A stretch of DNA of 55,337 bases, taken from positions 1 to 55,337 of the forward strand of contig NZ_JAKGTQ010000009.1 of the NCBI RefSeq assembly GCF_021568285.1, in the 5' to 3' direction. This DNA comes from Rheinheimera sp. UJ63. GTDB lineage: Bacteria; Pseudomonadota; Gammaproteobacteria; Enterobacterales; Alteromonadaceae. The translations under genes were made by a program, and so were the position numbers. How positions within the stretch are numbered: position 1 is the stretch's first letter; every line of letters begins with the position of its first letter. The notes below the pieces were generated by a model. It had not been told where the DNA came from. It did no database searches and saw only the letters and a program-made list of their open reading frames with translations. Of the stretch, positions 25,412 through 35,800 are shown one piece after another.

Positions 25412-26719
25412 ATGAAAATTAAAGGTTTACGTTGGTGGGTGGTGATGTTGATCGCGCTGGCGACCATCATCAACTACATTGACCGTCAATCGCTCAGTGT
25501 GCTCTGGCCAGCTATTGTAGAGGATTTATTTCCTGAAAAATCGGCGCTGGAACGCAAACAAATTTACGCAAACATCTCTGTGGTGTTCGTGTTCGCCTAT
25601 GCCTTTGGTCAGGCGATCTTTGGCAAGATTTTTGACTGGGTGGGTACCCGTATTGGTTTCGTGCTCTCTATCGGTGTGTGGTCATTGGCGACCATTATGC
25701 ATGCTCTTGCACAAGGCGTGCTGAGTTTCGCTATTTTCAGGGCGATCTTGGGTGTTGCCGAGGCAGGTAACTGGCCTGGTGCCACTAAGGGTAATGCTGA
25801 GTGGTTTCCGATCAAAGAGCGTGCATTAGCTCAGGGTATTTTTAATTCAGGTGCGGCCATTGGTGGCATTATCTCTATCCCATTGATTGCGTTTCTTACC
25901 GTTTATTTTAGTTGGCAAATGGTGTTTGTGATTATCGGTCTGGTGGGTTTTCTTTGGCTGGTACCTTGGCTGATTTTAGTTAAAGCGCCACCTGCCATGC
26001 ATTCGTGGATTACCGAAGAAGAACGCGACTATATCCTGACCGGTCAAAAACGTAAACTGACGCCGGAGCAGGCAGCTTTGCCAGAAGAGGCAGAATATAA
26101 CCCTACTACCAAAGAGCTGCTTTCTCGCAAGGAAAGCTGGGGCGTCATTATTGCTTCTGCGGCCATCGATCCAATTTGGTGGTTGTTTGTGTTCTGGATC
26201 CCGATTTACCTGAATGAAGTTTACGGTATGGATGTGAAGTCTATCGGGATCTATGGCTGGGTACCTTATGTGGGTGCCATGTTTGGTGCCTGGTTTGGTG
26301 GCCTGCTGGCACAGAACCGACTGAACGCGGGGTGGAGTGCGGATAAAACCCGTAAACTCACCATCACCTTGGGCTGCTTAATTATGTTGCCATCATTACT
26401 TGCCATGGCCGATCCAGGAGAGCCTGTTATTGCGGTGTTAATCATGGCCGTGATTTTATTTGGTTTCCAAACGGCTATCGGTAATGTGCAAACACTTCCT
26501 AGCGATCTTTACAGCAAGCGTGCAGTAGGTACCTTAGCCGGGTTTTCTGGCATGGCGGCTAAGTTAGGCGCAGTGGGGCTGACCTCTTTGGTGCCTTACC
26601 TTACTGCAGACGGCAATTACACTCCCGCGTTTGTGATAGGCGCCGCATTAGCTATAACCGCAGCTGCCGCGGTGTGGATTTTGATCCCCCGTATCGAACC
26701 TTTAAAGAAAGCTGAGTAA
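25412..26719 (+). CDS. MFS hexuronate/DEH transporter
   Basis: A 435-residue major facilitator of the anion:cation symporter group, with about 12 hydrophobic helices. The start region ATIINYIDRQSLSVLWPAI is characteristic of ExuT-like hexuronate transporters, and FDWVGTRIG is the loop 2-3 motif. Position between kdgF and kdgK indicates import of the alginate monomer (unsaturated uronate or DEH) across the inner membrane. Substrate is inferred from context. Gap to kdgK is 4 bp. Confidence 0.9.
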   Translation: MKIKGLRWWVVMLIALATIINYIDRQSLSVLWPAIVEDLFPEKSALERKQIYANISVVFVFAYAFGQAIFGKIFDWVGTRIGFVLSIGVWSLATIMHALAQGVLSFAIFRAILGVAEAGNWPGATKGNAEWFPIKERALAQGIFNSGAAIGGIISIPLIAFLTVYFSWQMVFVIIGLVGFLWLVPWLILVKAPPAMHSWITEEERDYILTGQKRKLTPEQAALPEEAEYNPTTKELLSRKESWGVIIASAAIDPIWWLFVFWIPIYLNEVYGMDVKSIGIYGWVPYVGAMFGAWFGGLLAQNRLNAGWSADKTRKLTITLGCLIMLPSLLAMADPGEPVIAVLIMAVILFGFQTAIGNVQTLPSDLYSKRAVGTLAGFSGMAAKLGAVGLTSLVPYLTADGNYTPAFVIGAALAITAAAAVWILIPRIEPLKKAE

Positions 26720-26723
26720 AAAC

Positions 26724-27656
26724 ATGACGAAGATATTTTTTCTTGGTGAGTGCATGGTTGAACTAAGAGAACTGGATGACTCGACGATGGGGCATTCGTT
26801 TGCTGGTGATGTCTATAACTCAGCGGTATATATGAAACGTTGTTTTCCAACAATAACCGTATCAATGATCACCGCCATTGGTCGTGACCGACTCAGTGAA
26901 AAAATGCTTAGCCGATTTAAGAGTGAGGATTTAGACACACAATTTGTGTTTCAACATCCAAGCAAAGTGGCGGGTATGTATTTCATTGAGACCGATAGCG
27001 CGGGTGAGCGGCGTTTCACCTACTGGCGTAACGATTCCGCCGCCAAAAAAATGGTGCAGTTTCTAACTGATGATGTTGTTGAACAATTAACGGCAGCGGA
27101 CATGTTCTTTTTCTCCGGCATTCCGCTGGCCATTATTGACGAAGACAGCCGGGACGCCTTTTGGCAAAAACTGGCACGCTTAAAGCAGGCTGGCGTGAAG
27201 CTGGTGTTTGATCCCAATTATCGGGCGCAGCTTTGGGCAAGCAAAGATGCGGCAATTGAGCAGTTTAATAAAGCCTTTCAAATAAGTGATATCGCCTTAC
27301 CTGGCGTTGAAGATCTCAGCGTGCTGTATGGCATTGCGTCTGCAGAAGAGGCACTAGACTTTTGCCAGCAATATCAACTGGAGGAATTGGTGGTAAAAAA
27401 TGGGCCGAAATCCGTTGTCACACAAATTGGCACAGAACGGCACAGCCACCAGATCACCCCTGTTATCAATGTTGTGGATACCACCTCTGCCGGAGATGCC
27501 TTCAATGGTGTTTATTTAGGGGCGCGTTTGTCAGGACGATCGGTCTTTGAAGCGGTACAACTAGGCGCTAAAGCGGCCGGCACGGTGATACAACACCCGG
27601 GCGCGATAGCTCCTTTGGCAGCATTCAAACAGGCCATGTCTGAAGTAGGCATATAG
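26724..27656 (+). CDS. kdgK: 2-keto-3-deoxygluconate kinase
   Basis: PfkB-family sugar kinase, 310 residues, converting 2-keto-3-deoxygluconate to its 6-phosphate (KDPG). The N-terminal FFLGECMVELRE and the C-terminal VVDTTSAGDAFNGVYLGARL are diagnostic; the aspartate in AGDAF is the catalytic base. FDPNYRAQLW is a substrate-binding segment. It acts between the reductase and the aldolase encoded in the same operon. Confidence 0.94.
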   Translation: MTKIFFLGECMVELRELDDSTMGHSFAGDVYNSAVYMKRCFPTITVSMITAIGRDRLSEKMLSRFKSEDLDTQFVFQHPSKVAGMYFIETDSAGERRFTYWRNDSAAKKMVQFLTDDVVEQLTAADMFFFSGIPLAIIDEDSRDAFWQKLARLKQAGVKLVFDPNYRAQLWASKDAAIEQFNKAFQISDIALPGVEDLSVLYGIASAEEALDFCQQYQLEELVVKNGPKSVVTQIGTERHSHQITPVINVVDTTSAGDAFNGVYLGARLSGRSVFEAVQLGAKAAGTVIQHPGAIAPLAAFKQAMSEVGI

Positions 27657-27704
27657 CTGTTATTGCAAAACAACATACATTATTAATTAAAGAGATATTC
27701 AGAC

Positions 27705-28355
27705 ATGACGCGTTTTTCTGAACTGATGGCAAAACAGACATTACTCCCTATTATTCAAGCGCAATCACCGAAACAAGGTGTGCAAATTGCCCAAGCTATG
27801 GCGGATGCCGGGCTTACTCTGGTCGAAGTGGTATTGAGAACAGAAGCTTCTCTTGCCGCTTTAGCGGCGATTAAGCAAGAAGTGCCGCAACTGAAAGTCG
27901 GCGCAGGGACGGTGATCGATGCCCGGATCTTGAATCAGGCACTGCAAGCCGGTGCTGACTTCATTGTCACCCCTGCAACCTCAAAGACGCTATTGACTGA
28001 ATTGGCAAGCTGTGGCGTGCCGGTGCTACCGGGTGTGTCTAATACCGGTGATATTTTGCTGGCGTATGAGCATGGCTACTCGGAAATGAAACTTTTTCCG
28101 GCTTCACTGTCGGGCGGGGTGCCCTTCTTGCAGGCGGTATCGTCGGTATTCCAGTCGGTTCGTTTTTGTCCGACCGGTGGCGTCAATCAGCAAAATATGC
28201 AGGACTATTTGTCATTGAGCAATGTGTTTGCGGTAGGTGGAACCTGGGTTGCACCTGCCAAGTGGGTTGAACAGGGTAATTGGCAAGCCATTACCGCCGC
28301 CTGCTATCAAGCGCTGAATAGACAAGGTGCAGAAATGACCCATTCAGTGACTTAG
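27705..28355 (+). CDS. eda: KDPG aldolase
   Basis: 2-keto-3-deoxy-6-phosphogluconate aldolase, 216 residues, cleaving KDPG to pyruvate and glyceraldehyde 3-phosphate. Visible residues are the glutamate in LVEVVLRTEA, the VGAGTV strand and the Schiff-base lysine in EMKLFPASLSGG, followed by CPTGGV. It completes the pathway from alginate to central metabolism. The 48-bp gap before it carries its own ribosome-binding site, AAAGAG. Confidence 0.95.
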   Translation: MTRFSELMAKQTLLPIIQAQSPKQGVQIAQAMADAGLTLVEVVLRTEASLAALAAIKQEVPQLKVGAGTVIDARILNQALQAGADFIVTPATSKTLLTELASCGVPVLPGVSNTGDILLAYEHGYSEMKLFPASLSGGVPFLQAVSSVFQSVRFCPTGGVNQQNMQDYLSLSNVFAVGGTWVAPAKWVEQGNWQAITAACYQALNRQGAEMTHSVT

Positions 28356-28396
28356 AAGCACTCGGGTATCGTCTTGGTAGAGCAAAAGGAACAACA

Positions 28397-29389
28397 ATGA
28401 AAACAATAAACCGCATGTTGACGCTGAGCTTAATGTTGTTGGCCGTTTTCGTCACTTACGCCAATGAAAATGACGAGAGTGACAGCAATATTATAATGCC
28501 AGTATCCCACCAACAATTAGCGCAAGGGGTATTACTGGGAAATTTTACGCATTTGGATCCTGCGAAAAAACCCAGTGAAAACTTTGACCTGCTGGATTGG
28601 AGTTTAACGCTGCCGACGGATCTGAACAAAGATAAAAAAGCAGACATTGTTTACGAGCGGGCATTAGCTGATGGCTTTGAACTGAAACCATTGTTTTACA
28701 CCGCCGAAGATGGCGGTATGGTGTTCGCCAGTCCAAATGAAGGTGCCAAAACTTCAAGCAATACCAAGTATGCCAGAACAGAGTTGCGCGAAATGCTCAG
28801 GCGCGGCAATACTCAGATCAAGACGCAAGGTATAACCAAGAATAACTGGGTTTTTAGCCAAGCGCACGGTTCTGTTAAACGCAATGCTGGCGCTGTTGAA
28901 GGTAGCCTAGAAGCCACGCTTGCCGTTAATAGGGTATCGATAACGGGCGATGAGAAACAAGTCGGCAGAGTGATCATTGGCCAGATCCATGCAACAGACG
29001 ATGAGCCCATTCGACTTTATTACCGAAAACTCCCTAATAATGAAAAGGGCTCTATTTATTTTGCGCATGAGATCAATGGCGGCGATGACGTCTGGGTGAA
29101 TATGATCGGCTCGCGCTCCCACACTTTAGCCGATCCCGAAGATGGCATCGGATTGAATGAAAAGTTCAGCTATAAAATTACAGTGGAAAACAGTGTGTTG
29201 TTTGTCACTATCATTCGTCCTGGCAAAGCCAATATCACTAAATCCATCGATATGAGTAAAAGTGGCTACCACAGGAATAATCAATATATGTACTTCAAAG
29301 CGGGTGTTTATAACCAAAACAACAGCGGCGATCCTCGAGACTATGTGCAGGCGACGTTCTATCACCTTGATAACCAGCACGATAATTAG
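28397..29389 (+). CDS. PL7 alginate lyase, single domain
   Basis: Polysaccharide lyase family 7 (alginate lyase 2, jelly-roll fold), 330 residues, secreted via the signal peptide MLTLSLMLLAVFVTYA. The three family boxes are present: YARTELREML, GQIHATDDEP (QIH form) and YFKAGVYNQN. The QIH form is often, but not always, linked to activity on G-containing blocks. The protein has no binding module, unlike the second PL7 at 36608. It is the last gene of the operon and is followed by a strong terminator. Confidence 0.93.
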   Translation: MKTINRMLTLSLMLLAVFVTYANENDESDSNIIMPVSHQQLAQGVLLGNFTHLDPAKKPSENFDLLDWSLTLPTDLNKDKKADIVYERALADGFELKPLFYTAEDGGMVFASPNEGAKTSSNTKYARTELREMLRRGNTQIKTQGITKNNWVFSQAHGSVKRNAGAVEGSLEATLAVNRVSITGDEKQVGRVIIGQIHATDDEPIRLYYRKLPNNEKGSIYFAHEINGGDDVWVNMIGSRSHTLADPEDGIGLNEKFSYKITVENSVLFVTIIRPGKANITKSIDMSKSGYHRNNQYMYFKAGVYNQNNSGDPRDYVQATFYHLDNQHDN

Positions 29390-29427
29390 CCATTTTTGTT
29401 GAATGTAACGCTAAATGGATATCTATC

Positions 29428-29463
29428 AAAGCGCAAATTGGTTAACCAGTTTGCGCTTTTTTT
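29428..29463 (+). terminator. Rho-independent terminator of the alginate operon
   Basis: Stem AAAGCGCAAA with TTTGCGCTTT, a 12-base loop and a run of T. It closes the operon 39 bp after the PL7 stop. The loop TTGGTTAACCAG is itself palindromic. Confidence 0.9.
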
Positions 29464-29521
29464 ATGGCGTTTTAGCTGTTTTTCTCTAGGGGTGTTTACC
29501 TGTTGCATCTTTTTGTTTTTT

Positions 29522-29570
29522 ATTGGTAATTAACATTGGTAATATCTGTATTTAATAATTGGTTGATATG
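29522..29570. promoter_or_regulatory. Upstream region of the first TonB receptor, ATTGGT motifs
   Basis: Two direct repeats ATTGGTAAT (29522-29530 and 29535-29543) and a half-site TTGGTTGA (29559-29566) lie about 100 bp before the receptor gene. They resemble half of the operator proposed elsewhere. Weak evidence. Confidence 0.3.
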
Positions 29571-29663
29571 ATGGTCTGATTTGGTTATATTTCGAACGTT
29601 AAATAAATTTCTTACAGGTAACAGGTAAACCTAACCGCACAAAATAATAACGGAGAACAGGAT

Positions 29664-32600
29664 ATGTCGCTGATATTTGATAATGATGCAGACAGATGTA
29701 AACAAGAGAAACACTTCAGGCTTTCGCCTGTCGCCACAGTGGTAAAGATGGCACTGGTTGTCTCTCTTACCAGTTTTATTGCGATGTCTGCCAAAGCGCA
29801 AGACACGAACGCTGAACCGAAAAAAGAAGCTGAAAATATTGAAGTGGAGGTGATTGAGGTCATCGGTACCCGTAAAACCATCCAAGACCAAATTGCCATA
29901 AAGCGTGAGGCGACTTCGGTGGTTGATGGTTTATCGGCTGAAGATATTGGTGATTTACCTGCACTGTCAATTGGTGAAGCCTTAGAGTCAATAACGGGTG
30001 CCGCCTCTCACCGTGAAAATGGCGGTGCAACAGAAATTACGATCCGCGGCTTAGGCCCTTTCTTAAGTGCCACGCATATTAATGGTCGTGAAGCGACGAA
30101 TGGCAGTGGTGACCGCTCAGTTAACTTCTCACAATTTCCGTCAGAGTTAATGCAAAAAGTCGCTATTTATAAGACTCAAGACGCATCACTGATCGAAGGG
30201 GGGGTGGCCGGTGTCATTACCCTAGAAACGCTTAAGCCTTTAGATTACGGTAAACAGCAAGTTCAGGGGGAAGTAAAAGTAAACTATAACCCTGATGAAG
30301 CTAATATTGACAACTCATTACACGGCAATCTGGGTGGCCGGGTGACATTCAGCCTTGTTGACCAATTTGAGTTTGACAATGGTCAGGCCTTAGGGGTTTC
30401 GTTTGGCGTGCAACGTCAGGATATCAGCCAACCTGAAGCGGAATATCGCAGTTCAGGCCCTACCGGCGCTTCTTTGTGGGCATGTTTAAACGATCCCACC
30501 AACACCAATGAAGGTTTTTTCCGCAGTACTGCCGGTGATTGCGAAGATCGGGTGGTGGGTAGTAGTAACCAAGGTTATCAAACCGCGATTAACCCTGTGA
30601 CGGGTGAGGCACAAAGTGCGGGTACGCCTTACGCTTGGACGGGTAGTAGCCGTAGTTACCGCCAAAACGAAACGTCTGATGAGCGCGATGCTGTGTTTCT
30701 TGCGTTACAATATCGACCTTCCGATGCGTGGGATATCAACTTCGACGCGCAAATCTCGGATCGTAATCAAGCGGAAGCACGTCATGACTTACTGTTTTTA
30801 CAAAAGCGCGTGACGCCGGGTGTCACCGGTGAAAATCTTATTGTTAATGATGTCGGCGGCATTCTGCAATGGCAAGGCGAAGAGCGTTTTGAGTCTGCCG
30901 GCGAGCAGTTTTCTCGTGAAGAAAATTATGTTGGCTACGGCCTGAATGTTGAACACTTTTTCAGCGACCGCTTAACGATCACGGCTGATTTTGGTTACTC
31001 GCAAACCAAACGTGAAGAGTTGCAAATTTCTAACCGGGGCAGAACGATTGACCGGCCTTTTTTAACCTGGGAAATGGGCAAGTATATCCCGCATATTACC
31101 GTCACTGATTTTGATGTGACCGACATCTCCAATTTCACAGACAGCTTACGGACCCGTCTTGACAGAGAAGGTGTGCGTGAAAACGAGATTGTTTCTGCAC
31201 GCTTGGACTTCAAATATGCGCTGGACAGCAATGTGTTTTCCAGTGTGCAAGGTGGGGTGAGAGCGTCAGAGCTCAGCTTTGTGCAGTTTGGTGGCAACCA
31301 AGGTAGTGGTTCACGCACGGAAATATTGCTGGATGAAAGTGCAATATCCGCATTAGACGTATTGCAGCAATGTCAGATCAATTTCCCTGAAACCGACTTA
31401 TTATCCTCCGTGTCTGATGGCAATCTGATTACCCACATCGACAGTAACGGTAACGTCGTGGCCAGTGGTACGGGCTCATCATGGGCCACTTACGATAATG
31501 TCTGTTTCTCACAAGCACTTGTGAATTCAGTCGGTGGGAGCTTTGCCTACCCGGAAGTTGAGTATCAAAACTCGGGAACTCAGGATGTTACTGAAAAAAC
31601 CCTGTCGGCTTATCTGATGGCCAACTACGATACTGAAATGTTCGGTAAGTTTATTCGCGGTAATTTTGGTGTGCGGCTGGTTGATACCGACGTTACTTCA
31701 ATTGGTTTTAGAAACAGCTTTGATGTTGTGACCAATGAATTAGGGGTGCTGAGCCTGGTTACCGGCGATTCGTTAGAGTCGATTACTGGCGGCGGCGGTT
31801 ATACCGAAATACTCCCTAGCTTTAACTTGGTCGTCGATTACAGTGACAACATTTTGCTGCGGGCCGGTATTTACCGGGGCATGTCACGAGCGAACCCCAG
31901 TGATATGAGTTATAGCCGCACATTCCAAACGGATGATGATGTAGCGCCAACGTCCTTGGCAGACTTATTTGTCGGCGTGAATGGTTCAGGTAACCCCAAT
32001 ATCAAACCTCTGATGTCATGGAATTATGACGTCGCATTTGAATGGTATCCTAACGAAGATTCTATCTTCGCGCTAAGCCTCTATTACAAACAGTTCCAGG
32101 GTGGGTTCCAACAACGCACCGTATTGGAAGACTTTCTTGTTGACGGTCAGACGGTAACCTTGCCGATTACCAATTCGGTCACTACGGACAATGAAAGTGA
32201 CCTGTACGGCTTGGAGGCGTCAATAGCCTATCGCTGGGATAATGGCCTTGGCGTTAAGCTGGGTTACAACTACGCCGATACGGACTTCGAGTTTGAAGAC
32301 AGCTTGTACGGTAATACCTTTATTACCGATTTAGATGGCACCACGCGTCAATTGACAGCAGGTATTGTGCCACCTGGCTCGGTTCCTGGCTTTTCTGAAC
32401 ATGTATTCAGTGGTCAGATCTACTATCAAATCGGCGATTTTGATACGGCACTTATTTATAAGTATCGCAGTGAATACTTCCAGCCTTATACCACTGACGG
32501 AACCCGACTGCGTTATGTTGATGAAGTGGGCGTATGGGAAGCTCGCGCCTCTTACCGCATTAACAAAAATATTCGGGTAAAAGTGGAAGCGATTAACCTG

Positions 32601-32702
32601 TTCAGTGCACCTAAATCACAGGATTTCTTTGTGCAGGGTAACTTGGGCGAAGTTAACGACTACGGTCCGCGATTCTTTGCCGGTATCAGTTTGAAGTACT
32701 AA
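29664..32702 (+). CDS. TonB-dependent outer-membrane receptor (alginate uptake)
   Basis: A 1012-residue TonB-dependent transporter. A cytoplasmic-looking lead precedes the signal peptide (hydrophobic MALVVSLTSFIAMSAKA). A TonB-box-like VEVIEVIGTR is followed by the plug domain (EDIGDLPALSIGEALESITG and GPFLSATHINGREATNGSG), and a 22-stranded barrel is expected to the C-terminal aromatic strand FFAGISLKY. The start is supported by CGGAGAACAGG. It has its own promoter after the operon terminator. By position it should import alginate oligosaccharides, energised by TonB/ExbBD. Loops in the barrel carry a few paired cysteines, e.g. SLWACLN and AGDCED. Confidence 0.92.
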   Translation: MSLIFDNDADRCKQEKHFRLSPVATVVKMALVVSLTSFIAMSAKAQDTNAEPKKEAENIEVEVIEVIGTRKTIQDQIAIKREATSVVDGLSAEDIGDLPALSIGEALESITGAASHRENGGATEITIRGLGPFLSATHINGREATNGSGDRSVNFSQFPSELMQKVAIYKTQDASLIEGGVAGVITLETLKPLDYGKQQVQGEVKVNYNPDEANIDNSLHGNLGGRVTFSLVDQFEFDNGQALGVSFGVQRQDISQPEAEYRSSGPTGASLWACLNDPTNTNEGFFRSTAGDCEDRVVGSSNQGYQTAINPVTGEAQSAGTPYAWTGSSRSYRQNETSDERDAVFLALQYRPSDAWDINFDAQISDRNQAEARHDLLFLQKRVTPGVTGENLIVNDVGGILQWQGEERFESAGEQFSREENYVGYGLNVEHFFSDRLTITADFGYSQTKREELQISNRGRTIDRPFLTWEMGKYIPHITVTDFDVTDISNFTDSLRTRLDREGVRENEIVSARLDFKYALDSNVFSSVQGGVRASELSFVQFGGNQGSGSRTEILLDESAISALDVLQQCQINFPETDLLSSVSDGNLITHIDSNGNVVASGTGSSWATYDNVCFSQALVNSVGGSFAYPEVEYQNSGTQDVTEKTLSAYLMANYDTEMFGKFIRGNFGVRLVDTDVTSIGFRNSFDVVTNELGVLSLVTGDSLESITGGGGYTEILPSFNLVVDYSDNILLRAGIYRGMSRANPSDMSYSRTFQTDDDVAPTSLADLFVGVNGSGNPNIKPLMSWNYDVAFEWYPNEDSIFALSLYYKQFQGGFQQRTVLEDFLVDGQTVTLPITNSVTTDNESDLYGLEASIAYRWDNGLGVKLGYNYADTDFEFEDSLYGNTFITDLDGTTRQLTAGIVPPGSVPGFSEHVFSGQIYYQIGDFDTALIYKYRSEYFQPYTTDGTRLRYVDEVGVWEARASYRINKNIRVKVEAINLFSAPKSQDFFVQGNLGEVNDYGPRFFAGISLKY

Positions 32703-32825
32703 TCGATTCACTAGAGATCTGAATCAGAATGCGGGAGAAAATCGAAGCCCGCGAGTATTGACCTATATTACTTTTGTTCAGTCACTAAGCCACTTGTTAG
32801 TACTGAACCATTAGGAGCAGAAAGC

Positions 32826-35800
32826 ATGTTTAAACAGTCTCTGATAGCCATCATCTTGGCAACCGCTTTGGTCGGTTGTGGTGGTGGTGATAATAACGAA
32901 CTGGCTGGCAATAGCAGAGGAAGTATCAGTATCAGTGGTGGCGCCTTAATCGCAGGCACCACCCTCTCGGCATCGGTAACGGATGCCGACGGCATTAAAA
33001 GCGACACCCTAGTTTACCAGTGGTCAACGGGGACAACGGGATCGTCATACACCATCACTGAAGCGGATGAAGGTTCTACCATCTCCGTGTCGGCCAGATA
33101 TACCGATGAAAAAGGCATTACAGAAGGCGTAGGTGCATCGACGTCTGTGATACTGCCGACTCTGGATGTCAATGCCAATGTGGTAAAAGGGCCAATAGGC
33201 GCCGCAAATTGCGAAATATTTGCTGTGACTAACACGGGGGTTGCGGCAACACCGGCTCAAGCCTCGGCTATCTCCAATAGTATGGGCCGCGTCACTTTTA
33301 CTAATGTGCATTTTGAAGGTACGGGTTTAATTTCATGTTCAGGCGGTACCTACAAAGATGAGTCAACCGGCTTAATGCTGGAAGCGCCTACCTTGAGGTC
33401 GGTAGTGAATGTGGTGGAAGGCACTGCAGAAACGCCAGCACCTTCTTATGTTGTGTCGCCTTTAACGGAAATGGCGGTACAGGCAGCAGGTGCCAACTTA
33501 AACACCTTTGCTGAGCGTGCTCGAGTCATCAATGCACGTTTTGGTATTCGTTTTGACACTACAACTGTGTTACCGACCGAGATTGGCGTTGTGGAGCTGG
33601 GCGCTGCTGGTGCAGCAGATGCCGACCGCTATGGCTCGGTATTAGCGCTGTTGTCGCAACTCGATGCCGACAACGTTGACAAAAACATGGCAACGTTAAT
33701 CGCCGACATCGCGGCTGATTTGGCTGATGGTGCCTTTTCAGAGGGGCTGTTAGCTGCCCTTGAAACGGCCCAGCTTAATTTACAAACTATGTCAGTCATC
33801 GCAAATAAAGTGGATGTCTCTTTACTTAATATTATTGGTTCCGCGATTGGCTACAACAACACTCCTGTCGCTGCAATCATTGAAGGGACCTTGAGTGGCA
33901 CCATTCAACATACGGCCACCGAGCCGTTAACGGGCTCTGTTATTGTGATTGACCCGAACTTTGGCGAAGATGAAATTCTGGCACAAAGTAGCGTGCTGCT
34001 TGACTATGGTTCCTTCAGTATCAGTGCCCAAGGCAATTGGTCATACACTGTCGATGTGAACAACGAAACGGTTGCCAGCCTAGAACTTGGCAACTCTGTG
34101 AATGATACGGTGACCATCACCTCGATTGACGGCACTACGGCTGAAATCAAGATCCGCATTGCAGCGTTAACGCAGTTAGTGAAGATTTCGGATACGGGTA
34201 ATGACACTGGTGAAATTCGCTTTAGTGTCAATAATTTACGTAAAGGTAAACTCAGTGCGTCTTTTGCTAAAGATGAAACCCTGGGCAGTGATGGCAATAT
34301 AAAAGATGCCTACATTACATTGTATGGTTCTTCTGGTAGTTCCAGTGAGGCGTTGATTGATTTGCGTATTCAAGGCTCGCAAACGGGCAGTAATGGGTTG
34401 GTAATTGCCCCTCGCTTCTTGGTTAGAAACACGGAAAGTGCCGCTTATCCGGGTGTAATCGTTACCGCCCCCTTTGTGGAAGGCGAATTCTATAACGTTG
34501 ACATTACCTGGGATTTAGATGCCGCCGAGCAATTAACGCTTACTATAAACGATGAAGTGATTGGTGGTGGGTCGTTCTCTACTGCGGCGGTGGTTGATCC
34601 TGATTTTGTTAATCTGGGACAGTGGTTCGCCGATGGCGTTAAAGCGGTACAATTTAGATTGGGTGACAATGATCGGACCATTCCTTTTGGTTCTTTTTAT
34701 GTAGATGATATTGAGGTTTATTCAGACGTTGCAGGTACCACCCGCGTATTCGCAGATGATTTCGAAAGCTACGCCGAGGGTGACACCCTGGATGGTGTCG
34801 GCAGTCGTTATAACTTAGCGATCTACTCTGAAGTTGTGGTATTTGATGTTGGGGATGGCACTGTTGAGCCAACACCAGCCGCTTTCTTTGACTTAACTGC
34901 GTCTATTGCAAGCAATGCTACTGCAGCCTTGACCGGAACCGTTACTGTGGTAGACCCAGATGAAGGTGAAGCCTTTATTATGCCTGCTTCGTTCCGCAGC
35001 CGATTTGGCGACTTCGCTATTCTGGAAGACGGCTCTTGGCGCTACTTGCTTGATACGACCAACGCTACCATTGCAGCTTTAGTGAGTGGTGAACGCGAAA
35101 CCGATACGATCACCATTGAATCTCTCGATGGCACCACCGCAGAATTGGTAATTACCATCAATGGTGTGGGTGGCGAAACCGCAGGCGCCAATAAGGTTGC
35201 AGTGATTATTGATACCGATCCAACGGATACTGGTGAGTTGCGTTATGCGCTTGGCAGTAATGGCCCACTGGCGCAAGGTCGAATTACCGCATCGGTTAAG
35301 CGTTTAGATGATGAGTTCGGTGATGGTGATGCGTTTATCACGCTATTTAACTCTGCCACCAATAACAATGGTGCCATCTTAGATTTACGTATCACTGACG
35401 ATAGCTTTGCGGTTCGTAGCCCAAGCAATGTTGATACGTCGGCGGCCACCGTATTGTTAGATACCTTTATGGACATTGTTATCACGTGGGAATATCCAAA
35501 TGGTAACTTAGAGGTTAATCCGCTGGTAATGGTTGAAGTAGACGGCGTCAGTTTTGTGGCTGAAGGCTTCACGCCAGATAACAGTTCTACCGGTGGTGTC
35601 ACGCACGTTTCATTCCGGTTCGGTGACAATAGTGGCGTACGACCAGAGACGGCTAAATTTACAGTGGATGACTTAGTCATTTACTCGGATAAGGCCGGAA
35701 ATAATGTGGTATTTTCTGACGATTTTGAGTCATATAACAATGGTGATTCTCTTGGCACAGATAACCCGGCATCACCCTATAACTCAGCAACCTCTGAGGC

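Noticed and set aside
29436..29447. TTGGTTAACCAG as another regulator site
   Set aside because: It is the loop of the operon terminator at 29428-29463, downstream of the gene, so its symmetry is better explained by the hairpin.
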